Shown one piece after another: positions 24,075-31,425 of a stretch of DNA of 51,648 nt. This stretch comes from Peptococcaceae bacterium (GTDB lineage: Bacteria; Bacillota; Peptococcia; Peptococcales; Peptococcaceae), in the NCBI GenBank assembly GCA_030524315.1, contig JAUNGU010000006.1, positions 1 to 51,648 on the forward strand, written 5' to 3'. The notes under the pieces were generated by a model that made no database searches, was not told the DNA's origin, and saw only the letters and a list, made by a program, of their open reading frames with translations. The position numbers and the translations under genes were made by a program. Within the stretch, counting starts at the first letter, position 1. Each line of letters begins with the position of its first letter.

Positions 24075-24884
24075 TTATTGTCCTTTTCTGCTGCCCTTGA
24101 CGAGCTGCTTTTCGATGATCCCAACGACGATGGTGATGACAACCCCTGTCAGCGCCGTCAGTACCATCCCGAGGATGATCATGTCAGGCATCAGGAGACG
24201 ACGACCCATTTCGATGAAGAAGCCCAGACCGGCGTTGGCACCGACCATTTCGGCTGCAACCAAGCAGGTCCATGCAGTTGCCAGCGCAACCTGCAAGCCA
24301 CCAAATACCATTGGCAGGGCCGATGGGATACAAATATTTTTGAAGATTTCCCAGTTATCTGCACCGTAGGTTTTCGCCATGCGGATGTAGGTCGGGTTGG
24401 TCATTTTGACACCGGAGCAGGAGTTGATGACACAAGGCACCAAGGCCCCGATGAAGATGATGAACACCTTACTAAAGAACCCAGTCCCGAACCAGATGAT
24501 GCAGAGTGGAATCCAAGCAACCGACGGAATAGGACGGACAATTTCGAAGATCGGGCGAACCAGACCATCAAAGGCAATGAACCAGCCCATCGCCAGCCCC
24601 AAAGGAATCCCAATCACCAGCGCCAGAATGTAGCCTGCGAGGGCTTCCTTCAAGCTCAGGAAAATATGTCCCCAAATAATGGTACCATCCGGATTCGCAT
24701 TGGATAACTTATATACGAAGAGCTCGATGACCTGCGTTGGTGATGCCAATAGGTGAGGAGAAACCCATTCCATGCGCACAACCAATTCCCAGAAGCCCAA
24801 GAACAAGCAGACGGAAATCAAGGAAATGATCATGTACGTACTTTGTTTACGCTCGGTGCGTTTTAACTTTTTCGCACTAGCCAT
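24075..24884 (-). CDS. ABC importer permease A (SsuC/TauC-like)
   Basis: A 269-residue BPD-type permease with about six helices and the EAA-type loop IRMAKTYGADNWEIFKNICI near residue 175, followed by TCLVAAEMVGANAGLG. I chose the ATG at 24884 because AGGAGGTG lies 7 bases upstream; a longer frame upstream would run through the binding site. It follows the binding-protein gene, with an intervening hairpin, and precedes permease B. Two distinct permeases in one importer predict a heterodimeric membrane domain. Confidence 0.9.
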   Translation of the reverse strand: MASAKKLKRTERKQSTYMIISLISVCLFLGFWELVVRMEWVSPHLLASPTQVIELFVYKLSNANPDGTIIWGHIFLSLKEALAGYILALVIGIPLGLAMGWFIAFDGLVRPIFEIVRPIPSVAWIPLCIIWFGTGFFSKVFIIFIGALVPCVINSCSGVKMTNPTYIRMAKTYGADNWEIFKNICIPSALPMVFGGLQVALATAWTCLVAAEMVGANAGLGFFIEMGRRLLMPDMIILGMVLTALTGVVITIVVGIIEKQLVKGSRKGQ

Positions 24885-24939
24885 ATAATTACACCTCCTG
24901 TGGACCCTGTCCTCCCTTTGGAGGAGCGATCCGACATTC

Positions 24940-24976
24940 AATAATAAAAGGGGGTCAATGAATTTTTAGACCCCCT
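24940..24976 (-). terminator. Intercistronic hairpin after the substrate-binding protein
   Basis: On the minus strand AGGGGGTC pairs with GACCCCCT around a 12-base loop, followed by TTTTATTATT. It lies between the binding-protein stop and permease A. Such hairpins commonly stabilise or partly terminate messages so that binding protein is made in excess. Confidence 0.75.
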
Positions 24977-24993
24977 CTATTTAACATTGTTGA

Positions 24994-26106
24994 TTATTTA
25001 GCTTTGTCTGCTTTAATTTCAATGGCTTTGTCGAGGAAGGAAGAATCAATGCAGTAGCCCTTGTCTTCAAGCTGCTGCTTTTCTTCTGCAGTGTACTGTT
25101 CCTGAGAAACGAAGTATTCTGCAGTGCCTTGCAATGCCTTCAGCAGGTCGCCGCTTTCCAACAATTCTTTCTGATCTTCAAGGGAGTAGATGTCATGGGC
25201 TTCAATGTCCAGTGCTGCATCTTCTTCAGTAATATTCATTGCTGCCCAATCAGAGAAGAAGGCCGAGATGTCTGGAGCGAGGTCCTTACCCTCTTCGTTG
25301 TACTTGGTAGCGCCTTCGTCAAACATTGCCAGCAGGCTTGCAATGGCGTCAGGATTTTCTTCTGCAAGCTTAGGATCGGCTACCCAAAGCATCATGCAGT
25401 CTGCGCCAACCTGTTCAGCATTCGCAACTTCTTTCCAGCCCTTTTCGATACCGGTGTAAAGGAATGGTGCCCAGAGTACGAGGTAATCCCCTTCGCCACT
25501 TTCAAAGGCAGCGATGGCCTGAGCCTGTTCGAGGTTCTTGACGGTAACGTCAGATTCCTTGAGGCCGAGGGTTTCGAGGTACTTCGACAAGGTGTAGGTA
25601 CCGGTGGAGACGGTGGTGGTCAAGATGGTCTTGCCCTTCATGTCTTCTGCCTTACCAAAGGTGCCGTTGTCGTTTTCGGTATCAAATACAGCGTCGTCTT
25701 CACGCGCGAGAATTGCATTGGCACGAGATTCGTTGGAGGATACACCGACGATTGGGGTATCATAACGCAGCGCACTCATCAGTGTAGGTACAGAGCCGTT
25801 ACTCATGATGGCCAGCTGGTTGGCTGGTACGGTCTGGACCATAGGCATCCCGGAGTCAAAATACTGCATGGTCAGGTCGATGCCGTATTTTTCCTGGATG
25901 GATGGATCAGTGTTGGTCGCATAATACGCGGACCACGCATCGATCTGCCCCTGGAAACCGCCTTCTACGGAGAGCACTTCGCCTTCAGCTGAGGAGGAAC
26001 CACCGCCGCTGCCGCTGCCACCGCCGCAACCAGCGAGCGTCCCAAGCATTGCTGCAGACATTACCACCGCAGTGGCAACTTTCCAAGTTTTTTTGTGACG
26101 TTTCAT
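24994..26106 (-). CDS. ABC importer substrate-binding lipoprotein (NMT1/SsuA-like)
   Basis: A 370-residue extracellular binding protein. The signal peptide ends with a lipobox LAGC, Cys27 being the lipidated residue, followed by a Gly/Ser-rich tether. The mature part resembles the NMT1/TauA/SsuA fold (for example LAIMSNGSVPTLMSALRYD and KGKTILTTTVSTGTYTLSKY). The ligand cannot be told from sequence; taurine, aliphatic sulfonates, aromatic acids or pyrimidine precursors are all possible for the family. I chose the ATG at 26106; a GTG three codons earlier overlaps the GGGAGTG binding site. It lies between ATPase B and the permeases. Confidence 0.88.
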   Translation of the reverse strand: MKRHKKTWKVATAVVMSAAMLGTLAGCGGGSGSGGGSSSAEGEVLSVEGGFQGQIDAWSAYYATNTDPSIQEKYGIDLTMQYFDSGMPMVQTVPANQLAIMSNGSVPTLMSALRYDTPIVGVSSNESRANAILAREDDAVFDTENDNGTFGKAEDMKGKTILTTTVSTGTYTLSKYLETLGLKESDVTVKNLEQAQAIAAFESGEGDYLVLWAPFLYTGIEKGWKEVANAEQVGADCMMLWVADPKLAEENPDAIASLLAMFDEGATKYNEEGKDLAPDISAFFSDWAAMNITEEDAALDIEAHDIYSLEDQKELLESGDLLKALQGTAEYFVSQEQYTAEEKQQLEDKGYCIDSSFLDKAIEIKADKAK

Positions 26107-26158
26107 ATGAAACACACTCCCTTCGTTTTTTACCTAGTATGATTTTGCATCAAATGCT

Positions 26159-26911
26159 TTACCACCACTTGATTGCATCGGTAACATAATTTCGCAACTC
26201 GACAAAGTCATCAGCCAGCGCGTTACGCGGTCTTGGCAGATTGATCGGAATCGATTCCTTGATGGTGGTTGGCTTGTTGGTCAATACCAGGATACGTTCC
26301 GCAATGTAGACGGCTTCCTCGACGTTGTGGGTAATAAAAATAACCGTGTTGTTGAACTCCTGCCAAATGCGAACCAGCTCGTCTTCGAGATAGAAGCGGA
26401 GCTTGACGTCCAGCTGGCCGTAAGGCTCGTCCATGAGCAAGAGGTCAGGGTTGACGGCGAAGGCTCTGGCAATCGCCACGCGCTGCTCCATACTGGAGGA
26501 GATCTGCGCCGGATAGAGATCCTGGGTCTGAGTCAGACCGACGATTTCCATAACCTCTTGAACCTTTGCTTCAATTTCATCCTTTGGCCATTTTTTGACC
26601 TCCATGCCGTAAGAAATGTTTTCTTTGACGGTACGCCAAGGCAGGCAGGATGGTTCTTGGAATACAAACGAGATATTGTGCTTCTTTGGATCGGCTGGCT
26701 CCCCGTCGATGAGGATTTCCCCTTCACTCGGTACATAGAGGGTCGACAAGAGGTTCAAAAATGTTGTCTTCCCGCACCCGGTAGGTCCTACAATAACCAG
26801 GAACTCGCCTTTCTTGACTTCAAAGTTGATGTCGTTCAATACCAGCAAATCGCCGAAGCGTTTTGTGAGATGGTTGACGACGACTTTGTTAGGTCTTACA
26901 TCTTCTCCCAT
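26159..26911 (-). CDS. ABC importer ATPase B with degenerate signature motif
   Basis: A 250-residue SsuB/TauB-like ATPase and first gene of the importer operon. Walker A GPTGCGKTT (42-50), Walker B LLLMDEP with Glu162 and the switch His195 in FITHNVEEA are all normal. The signature is ISSSMEQR (137-144) in place of LSGGQ/M-QR, losing both glycines. Together with ATPase A (normal signature, no His) this predicts an asymmetric ATPase pair. The C-terminal INLPRPRN segment matches ATPase A. The ATG follows GGAAGTGG. A near-consensus promoter lies 160 bases upstream. Confidence 0.88.
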   Translation of the reverse strand: MGEDVRPNKVVVNHLTKRFGDLLVLNDINFEVKKGEFLVIVGPTGCGKTTFLNLLSTLYVPSEGEILIDGEPADPKKHNISFVFQEPSCLPWRTVKENISYGMEVKKWPKDEIEAKVQEVMEIVGLTQTQDLYPAQISSSMEQRVAIARAFAVNPDLLLMDEPYGQLDVKLRFYLEDELVRIWQEFNNTVIFITHNVEEAVYIAERILVLTNKPTTIKESIPINLPRPRNALADDFVELRNYVTDAIKWW

Positions 26912-27071
26912 ACGTCCACTTCCATTCTTTAATCATGATAGGATCAGTGCTACGGTGTAAAAAACATCGCGTCAATACTGCGCCAACCATTTAATAAATT
27001 TCTCTAATAATATAAATAATTTCCTCAGAAATCTTCTTTATTAGCGGCGCTTATTGCTTTTCTTGTTATTA

Positions 27072-27099
27072 ATTATATAGAACTTGCGTCGATTGTCAA
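27072..27099 (-). promoter_or_regulatory. Near-consensus promoter of the ABC importer operon
   Basis: On the minus strand TTGACA (27094-27099), 16 bases, TATAAT (27072-27077): both hexamers are perfect. The resulting leader before ATPase B is about 150 bases. Confidence 0.8.
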
Positions 27100-27180
27100 T
27101 AAAATTCTAAAGTTTTTTCGATTATTATAAGATGTCCCCCTGTTATTGTATTTAATTCTAACACTGCGACGTTTTACCAC

Positions 27181-27326
27181 TAGACAAATCCATGGAAATA
27201 TGGTAAAGATTGTCGCTGTAAAATTTGCGTGTGTTATAGATTTTCCAGCCGAAAATCTTGACAAGATTTTTATTTTATGCTAACAGTCCCTTTACAACTC
27301 GACCATTTCCAGTGGAAATTTGTCTA
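27181..27326. repeat. Inverted pair of related 23-24 base sequences
   Basis: TAGACAAAT followed by CCATGGAAATATGG (27181-27203) recurs in opposite orientation as CCATTTCCAGTGGAAATTTGTCTA with a few changes (27303-27326). Each has a small dyad of its own (CCATGG; TTTCCA-G-TGGAAA). The first is also framed by TTTACCA (27173-27179) and TGGTAAA (27201-27207). They lie upstream of the importer promoter and could be protein-binding sites. Confidence 0.55.
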
Positions 27327-27380
27327 CTCGCTGCGCGCCAGCCGTCAGAAAATTTTTATCGAGGGAAAATTTTCGGGCGC

Positions 27381-27426
27381 AAAAAAAAGCGTATGACCAC
27401 CACTTGATGAGTGATGATCACACGCT
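27381..27426 (-). terminator. Terminator after the fumarase genes
   Basis: On the minus strand AGCGTGTGATCATCACT pairs imperfectly with AGTGGTGGTCATACGCT around a short loop, followed by eight T residues. Confidence 0.85.
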
Positions 27427-27443
27427 GAAGGGTTTTCGGCGAT

Positions 27444-27998
27444 TTATTTTTCTTCGTATTCGGCGCGGCCGGTCACGAATAGATTGCCACCGTGGGCGTC
27501 AATGGCGACGATGGCGGCGAGGTTTTCGATTTCCAGGCGGCGAATGGCTTCGGTGCCGAGGTCGTCATAGGCGATGACCTCGGCTTTTTTGACGGCCTTG
27601 GAAATGGCGGCGCCAGTGCCACCGATGGCGACCATGTAAACGGCGCCGTTGCGGCAGATGGCGTCGATGACGGCCTGGCTGCGCGGGCCCTTGCCAAGCA
27701 TGCCCTTGAGGCCGACTTCATCGAGAAGACGCGGCGCAAAGGCGTCCATGCGGCTGGAGGTCGTCGGCCCAATGGAGCCGATGGGTTGACCAGGCTTGGC
27801 TGGCGTTGGCCCGGCGTAATAAATGAGCTGGTTCGCAAAATCCACTGGCAGCGTCTCGCCACGGTCGAGGGTCTCAATCATACGCTTGTGGGCCTTGTCG
27901 CGGGAGGTGTAGATGACGCCCGAGAGCAGTACCGTGTCGCCAGCGCGCAAGGCTGCTAGGGCCTGAGACTCAAAAGGAACGGTGATGTGCTTTTCCAT
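27444..27998 (-). CDS. fumB: Class I fumarate hydratase, beta (C-terminal) subunit
   Basis: A 184-residue C-terminal subunit of a two-part iron-sulfur hydro-lyase (fumarase, possibly L(+)-tartrate dehydratase). Key segments are LLSGVIYTSRDKAHKRM near residue 24, YYAGPTPAKPG near 60, GPTTSSRMD near 77 and GKGPRSQAV near 102. Together with the alpha subunit it interconverts fumarate and malate. The ATG overlaps the alpha-subunit stop (TAATG), so the subunits are coupled. Fumarase is favoured because it is the commoner activity, but tartrate dehydratase cannot be excluded. Confidence 0.88.
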   Translation of the reverse strand: MEKHITVPFESQALAALRAGDTVLLSGVIYTSRDKAHKRMIETLDRGETLPVDFANQLIYYAGPTPAKPGQPIGSIGPTTSSRMDAFAPRLLDEVGLKGMLGKGPRSQAVIDAICRNGAVYMVAIGGTGAAISKAVKKAEVIAYDDLGTEAIRRLEIENLAAIVAIDAHGGNLFVTGRAEYEEK

Positions 27999-28858
27999 TA
28001 GGCTTCCTCTCCTTCCAAAACGGTGCGCAGATGGCGCGCGGCGTGACAGTTGATATTGACAGCCACCGGCAGCGAGGCGATGTGGCAAGGATAGGTGTTG
28101 ATGTGTACCGCCAGGGCTGTGACGCGACCGCCCAAGCCCTGGGGCCCGATACCGAGCTTGTTGACGCGCTCGAGGATTTCGTCCTCCAGGGCTGCATAGC
28201 GGGGATCGGCGTGGTGGGAGCCGACCGGGCGCATGAGGGCCTCCTTGGCGATTTCTGTGGCCTTTTCCATGGTGCCGCCAATGCCCACACCGACAATAAT
28301 CGGTGGGCAAGGGTTGCCGCCGGCATTTGAGACAGCATTCACGACAAAATCGACGACGCCGTCCTTGCCGACGGTCGGCTTGAGCATGCCGAGGGCGCCC
28401 ATGTTTTCGGCGCCGCCGCCCTTGGGCATGACGATGAGCTCGCAGGCGTCACCCGGCACAATATTGATATGAATCACCGCCGGTGTGTTGTCACCGGTGT
28501 TTTTGCGCTCAAACACCGGCTCCTCGACGATGCTGCGGCGCAGATAGCCGTCGTCATAGCCCAGGCGCACGCCCTCGTTGATGGCGTCGGTGACGTCGCC
28601 GCCGACCAGGTGCAGGTCCTGGCCGACGTTGAGATAGACGACGAGGGTGCCCGTGTCCTGGCACATGGCCTGGTGCTCAGTGCGCGCCAGCTCGGCGTTG
28701 GCGACGATTTGCTCGAGGCAGTATTTGCCAAAGGGCGATTCCTCGCGCGCGCAGCTTGCGACGAGGGCGTCCTCCACGTCCTGGGGCAGGTCCGTGTTGA
28801 CCTCGACGGCCATGCGACGAATGGCGTCGGTGATTTGTTGCACATCTAAGGTTTTCAT
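27998..28858 (-). CDS. fumA: Class I fumarate hydratase, alpha (N-terminal) subunit
   Basis: A 286-residue subunit that carries the oxygen-sensitive 4Fe-4S cluster. Three conserved cysteines are visible in CQDTG (near residue 65), NPCPPIIVGVGIGG (near 183) and NINCHAARH (near 270). Other family blocks are PKGGGAENMG near 145 and GPQGLGG near 238. The ATG at 28858 follows GAAGGGAG. The gene is followed at once by the beta subunit. It lies after the ppaC terminator and probably has its own promoter, which I could not place confidently. Confidence 0.9.
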   Translation of the reverse strand: MKTLDVQQITDAIRRMAVEVNTDLPQDVEDALVASCAREESPFGKYCLEQIVANAELARTEHQAMCQDTGTLVVYLNVGQDLHLVGGDVTDAINEGVRLGYDDGYLRRSIVEEPVFERKNTGDNTPAVIHINIVPGDACELIVMPKGGGAENMGALGMLKPTVGKDGVVDFVVNAVSNAGGNPCPPIIVGVGIGGTMEKATEIAKEALMRPVGSHHADPRYAALEDEILERVNKLGIGPQGLGGRVTALAVHINTYPCHIASLPVAVNINCHAARHLRTVLEGEEA

Positions 28859-28882
28859 TTTCGCAGCTCCCTTCTCCTGATG

Positions 28883-28909
28883 AAAAAAAAGACCGCGTGA
28901 AGCGGTCTT
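28883..28909 (-). terminator. Terminator after ppaC
   Basis: On the minus strand AAGACCGC pairs with GCGGTCTT around a 5-base loop, followed by TTTTTT. Confidence 0.9.
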
Positions 28910-28915
28910 GGGCGA

Positions 28916-29854
28916 TTAGCCTTCAAAAGCCTTGGTCAGTGGTGGCACGACCTGTTTCTTTCGGGAAACGACGCCCGCAAGCTCAGCGAGGCCATCTGCC
29001 ACCTTGACACCGAAGGCGTCCTCGATTTTGCCAGCTTCCGAGCCGCACACGAGGGCGGTGGAATTGCTGTCGAGGATGTTGGTGATGAGAAGCACCGAAA
29101 GCACATAGCCTTCGTCGGCGCATGCCTTATTCATGAGGGCTTCAAATTCTGCCTTGCGCGTGAGGACGTCGTTGACATCGACGGTGTTGACCTGGGCGAT
29201 GCGCACAGACGCGCTGCCCATTGGGAAGCTCTTGGCGTCGAGGTTGAGGAGCTCTTCGCAGGATTTGGACGAGAGATTGGTGCCCGCCTTCAAGAGCTCG
29301 AGGCCGTAGGTCTGATAATCCACCCCGGCGATGGCCGCGAGGGCGATGATGGCAGCCTCATCCTCTGGGGTGCAGGTTGGCGACTTCATCAAGAGGGTGT
29401 CGCTGATGATGGCCGAGAGCATGAGCCCTGCAATGTTCTTTGGAATGTCCACACCCTGCTCGTTGTACATTTTGTAGAGAATCGTGCTGGTGCAGCCGAC
29501 GACTTCGGCGCGATAGTAGAGTGGCTCGACCGTCTCGATGTTGGCAATGCGGTGATGGTCGACGATGCTCCAGATGCGGAAATCTGCGCGGTCGTCCAGG
29601 GATTGCTGGGCTTCGTTGTGATCGACCAGGGCCAGCAGGGTGTCGGCACCGGCGACGTCGGCAGCCTTTTCGATGACCTGTGGCGCGTCCATTTGGAACG
29701 CGTTCAAGGCGTAGGCTGTTTCTTCTGATGGCGCGCCCAGGGCGTAGGCAGTGGCTTCGTGGCCTGTCTGGTTGAGCAGGTAGGCGTAGCTGATGGCGCT
29801 GCAAATCGAATCGCTGTCAGGATTCTTGTGACCAAATACGATAAATTTACTCAT
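28916..29854 (-). CDS. ppaC: Manganese-dependent (family II) inorganic pyrophosphatase
   Basis: A 312-residue DHH-family pyrophosphatase that hydrolyses pyrophosphate to phosphate and drives biosynthetic reactions. Metal motifs are FGHKNPDSDS at residue 7, LALVDHNE near 75 and SIVDHHR near 96; the C-terminal DHHA2 domain has the substrate motif SRKKQVVPPLT near 297. No regulatory CBS insert is present, so it is the short form. The ATG follows AGGAAGGAAAGAGG. It lies downstream of a fluoride-type CLC gene on the same strand; pyrophosphatases are classic fluoride targets. Confidence 0.96.
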   Translation of the reverse strand: MSKFIVFGHKNPDSDSICSAISYAYLLNQTGHEATAYALGAPSEETAYALNAFQMDAPQVIEKAADVAGADTLLALVDHNEAQQSLDDRADFRIWSIVDHHRIANIETVEPLYYRAEVVGCTSTILYKMYNEQGVDIPKNIAGLMLSAIISDTLLMKSPTCTPEDEAAIIALAAIAGVDYQTYGLELLKAGTNLSSKSCEELLNLDAKSFPMGSASVRIAQVNTVDVNDVLTRKAEFEALMNKACADEGYVLSVLLITNILDSNSTALVCGSEAGKIEDAFGVKVADGLAELAGVVSRKKQVVPPLTKAFEG

Positions 29855-29871
29855 GTTCCTCTTTCCTTCCT

Positions 29872-29902
29872 ATTATAAACACATGGAGCCTGAGGCTCGC
29901 AA
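29872..29902 (-). promoter_or_regulatory. Candidate promoter of ppaC with internal palindrome
   Basis: TATAAT on the minus strand (29872-29877) has TTGCGA (29897-29902) 19 bases upstream. A palindrome GAGCCT-G-AGGCTC (29886-29898) lies between the boxes and could be a regulator site. The long spacer makes the call tentative. Confidence 0.4.
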
Positions 29903-29954
29903 AAGTATTTTCACCAACATTTATAGTACCAAATTTCACCTTTTTTGCATAGGG

Positions 29955-31286
29955 CTATTTGCGCTGGCTGTCTGCCAGGCGGCCGCTTTCGGAGATGTAT
30001 TTTTGGCGCACGTAGATGCCGTAGTGGCCGCTGATGATGAAGGCGACGATGGCCGTCAGCGTGTAAAAAGGCAGCCCCGCCGCACCGAACACCTCGGCAC
30101 CAATGAAAATCGGCGCAAAGACAGTCTTGGTCGCCGCGCCAAAAACGGCCACGCAGCCCATCGCCGCCATCAGCGCAATCGGTAGTCCCAGCGCTGCGCC
30201 GAGGGTCGCCCCCAGCGTCGCCCCGATGACAAAGAGCGGCGTCAGCTCCCCGCCCTGAAAGCCGCAGGCCAAAGTCAGCACCGTGAGAATGAGCTTGAGG
30301 GCCCAGTCCCAGCTGTGAATGTCGCCATAATTGAAGGCGGCACTAAAGAGCCCCTCGCTGAGGCCCGAGTAACGGCCCTCGCCGACGAAAAGAAAAATCA
30401 CCGCCAAGATCGAGCCGATGATAAAAATGCGCAGCCGTGGGTCCTCGATGAGAATCGCAAAAAGCAAGCGCAGGTGGTTGAGCAGCCAGGAGAAAAGAAA
30501 GCCCACCGCGCCAAAGAGCAGCCCGCAGAGCACCGTCACAATGAGGAAGCGCGCATTCATCAGGGGAATCCCCACCACCGGCATGCTCATGCCTGCAAGC
30601 CCCAGCCCCCGCGCCGTAAAGGACGCCACGTAGCTGGCGATGAGGGCCGGTGCCAGGGCGCTGTAATAGACCGAACCCACGACCAAGACCTCTAGCGCAA
30701 AAAACGTCGCCGCCATCGGCGTGCCAAAAAGGCCCGCAAAGCCCGCGGCCATGCCGCAGATCATGACAATGTGCCGGTCCTCCGGCCGCTTAAAGAGGCG
30801 GGAAAATTGCATCGAGATGGTCGCGCCAATTTGGATGGCGACGCCCTCACGCCCGGCGCTGCCGCCAAAGAGGTGGGTCGTCCAGGTGGCAAAGATCGTC
30901 AGTGGCACCATGCGCAGGGGAATGTCCCGCTCCTCGCCGAGGCCCACCGAAAAAATCAGCCCCATACCCTGCTTGGCGCGGCCGCCATAGCGCAAAAAGA
31001 CGCTCATGATGACCACACCCGCGACGCCCAAAAAGGGCACGAGCTGCCAGAGATGGGCGTCACGAAATTCGTTTAGGAAAAGTAGCCCGCGGCCAAAAAT
31101 CGCTGTGACGATGCCCACACAAATGCCCACCGCCACCGATACGAGCCCATAAAAAAAGAACCGCTTCAGGGTCACGCGCAACGCCAGCCAGTTGAAAATG
31201 CCTTTGGTGTCGCTATTTTTTTGCGTCATGCGCATCAAGGTGCGCCAAAATTTTCGGCCAGCGCCGCCTGCGCCAATTTTTTTCAC
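29955..31286 (-). CDS. CLC-family anion channel/antiporter, fluoride-type (CLC-F/EriC-like)
   Basis: A 443-residue polytopic membrane protein of the CLC family. The gating-glutamate motif is GGSAGREGVAIQIGA near residue 145, and the second half has CGFQGGELTPLFVIGATLG near 350. The block IPLRMVPL before THLFGGSAGREG resembles the fluoride/proton antiporter clade rather than the chloride clade, which has GSGIP and GREGP. The usual N-terminal GSGIP filter is absent. I therefore favour fluoride export, at moderate certainty. The start is GTG at 31286 behind AGGAG. It precedes ppaC by 100 bases. No fluoride riboswitch was found upstream. Confidence 0.8.
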   Translation of the reverse strand: MKKIGAGGAGRKFWRTLMRMTQKNSDTKGIFNWLALRVTLKRFFFYGLVSVAVGICVGIVTAIFGRGLLFLNEFRDAHLWQLVPFLGVAGVVIMSVFLRYGGRAKQGMGLIFSVGLGEERDIPLRMVPLTIFATWTTHLFGGSAGREGVAIQIGATISMQFSRLFKRPEDRHIVMICGMAAGFAGLFGTPMAATFFALEVLVVGSVYYSALAPALIASYVASFTARGLGLAGMSMPVVGIPLMNARFLIVTVLCGLLFGAVGFLFSWLLNHLRLLFAILIEDPRLRIFIIGSILAVIFLFVGEGRYSGLSEGLFSAAFNYGDIHSWDWALKLILTVLTLACGFQGGELTPLFVIGATLGATLGAALGLPIALMAAMGCVAVFGAATKTVFAPIFIGAEVFGAAGLPFYTLTAIVAFIISGHYGIYVRQKYISESGRLADSQRK

Positions 31287-31322
31287 CCGCTCATCTCCTC
31301 TCAGCGAAAAATAGTCGCCCTC

Positions 31323-31351
31323 ATTGTAACATTCCGCCGCCTGCTAAACAA
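31323..31351 (-). promoter_or_regulatory. Predicted promoter of the CLC gene
   Basis: On the minus strand TTGTTT (31346-31351), 17 bases, TACAAT (31323-31328). Only about 30 bases of leader would remain, too short for a riboswitch. Confidence 0.5.
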
Positions 31352-31363
31352 GCGCCCTGCGCC

Positions 31364-31393
31364 TTTACACCCGCAATTTACTAGTGTTATAAT
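31364..31393 (+). promoter_or_regulatory. Predicted promoter of galU
   Basis: TTTACA (31364-31369), 18 bases, TATAAT (31388-31393), 32 bases upstream of the galU ATG. Confidence 0.6.
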
Positions 31394-31425
31394 AAATCCA
31401 TCTATATTTTTTTGGAGGATGCTGC

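Larger units (their letters stand above)
26912..27443. other. 532-base AT-rich noncoding spacer
   Basis: No credible gene is seen. The spacer holds the promoter and 5' leader of the importer operon (left part), a terminator for the fumarase genes (right end) and a pair of related inverted sequences. It is markedly more AT-rich than the genes around it. I looked for a TPP-type or other known riboswitch in the leader and did not find one. Confidence 0.7.

Noticed and set aside
26912-27065. Possible TPP riboswitch in the leader of the ABC importer
   Set aside because: A CTGAG-like fragment is present but the conserved partner elements of the thi-box are missing.
31287-31425. Possible fluoride riboswitch before the CLC gene
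   Set aside because: The predicted leader is only about 30 bases and no crcB-motif core is seen on either strand.
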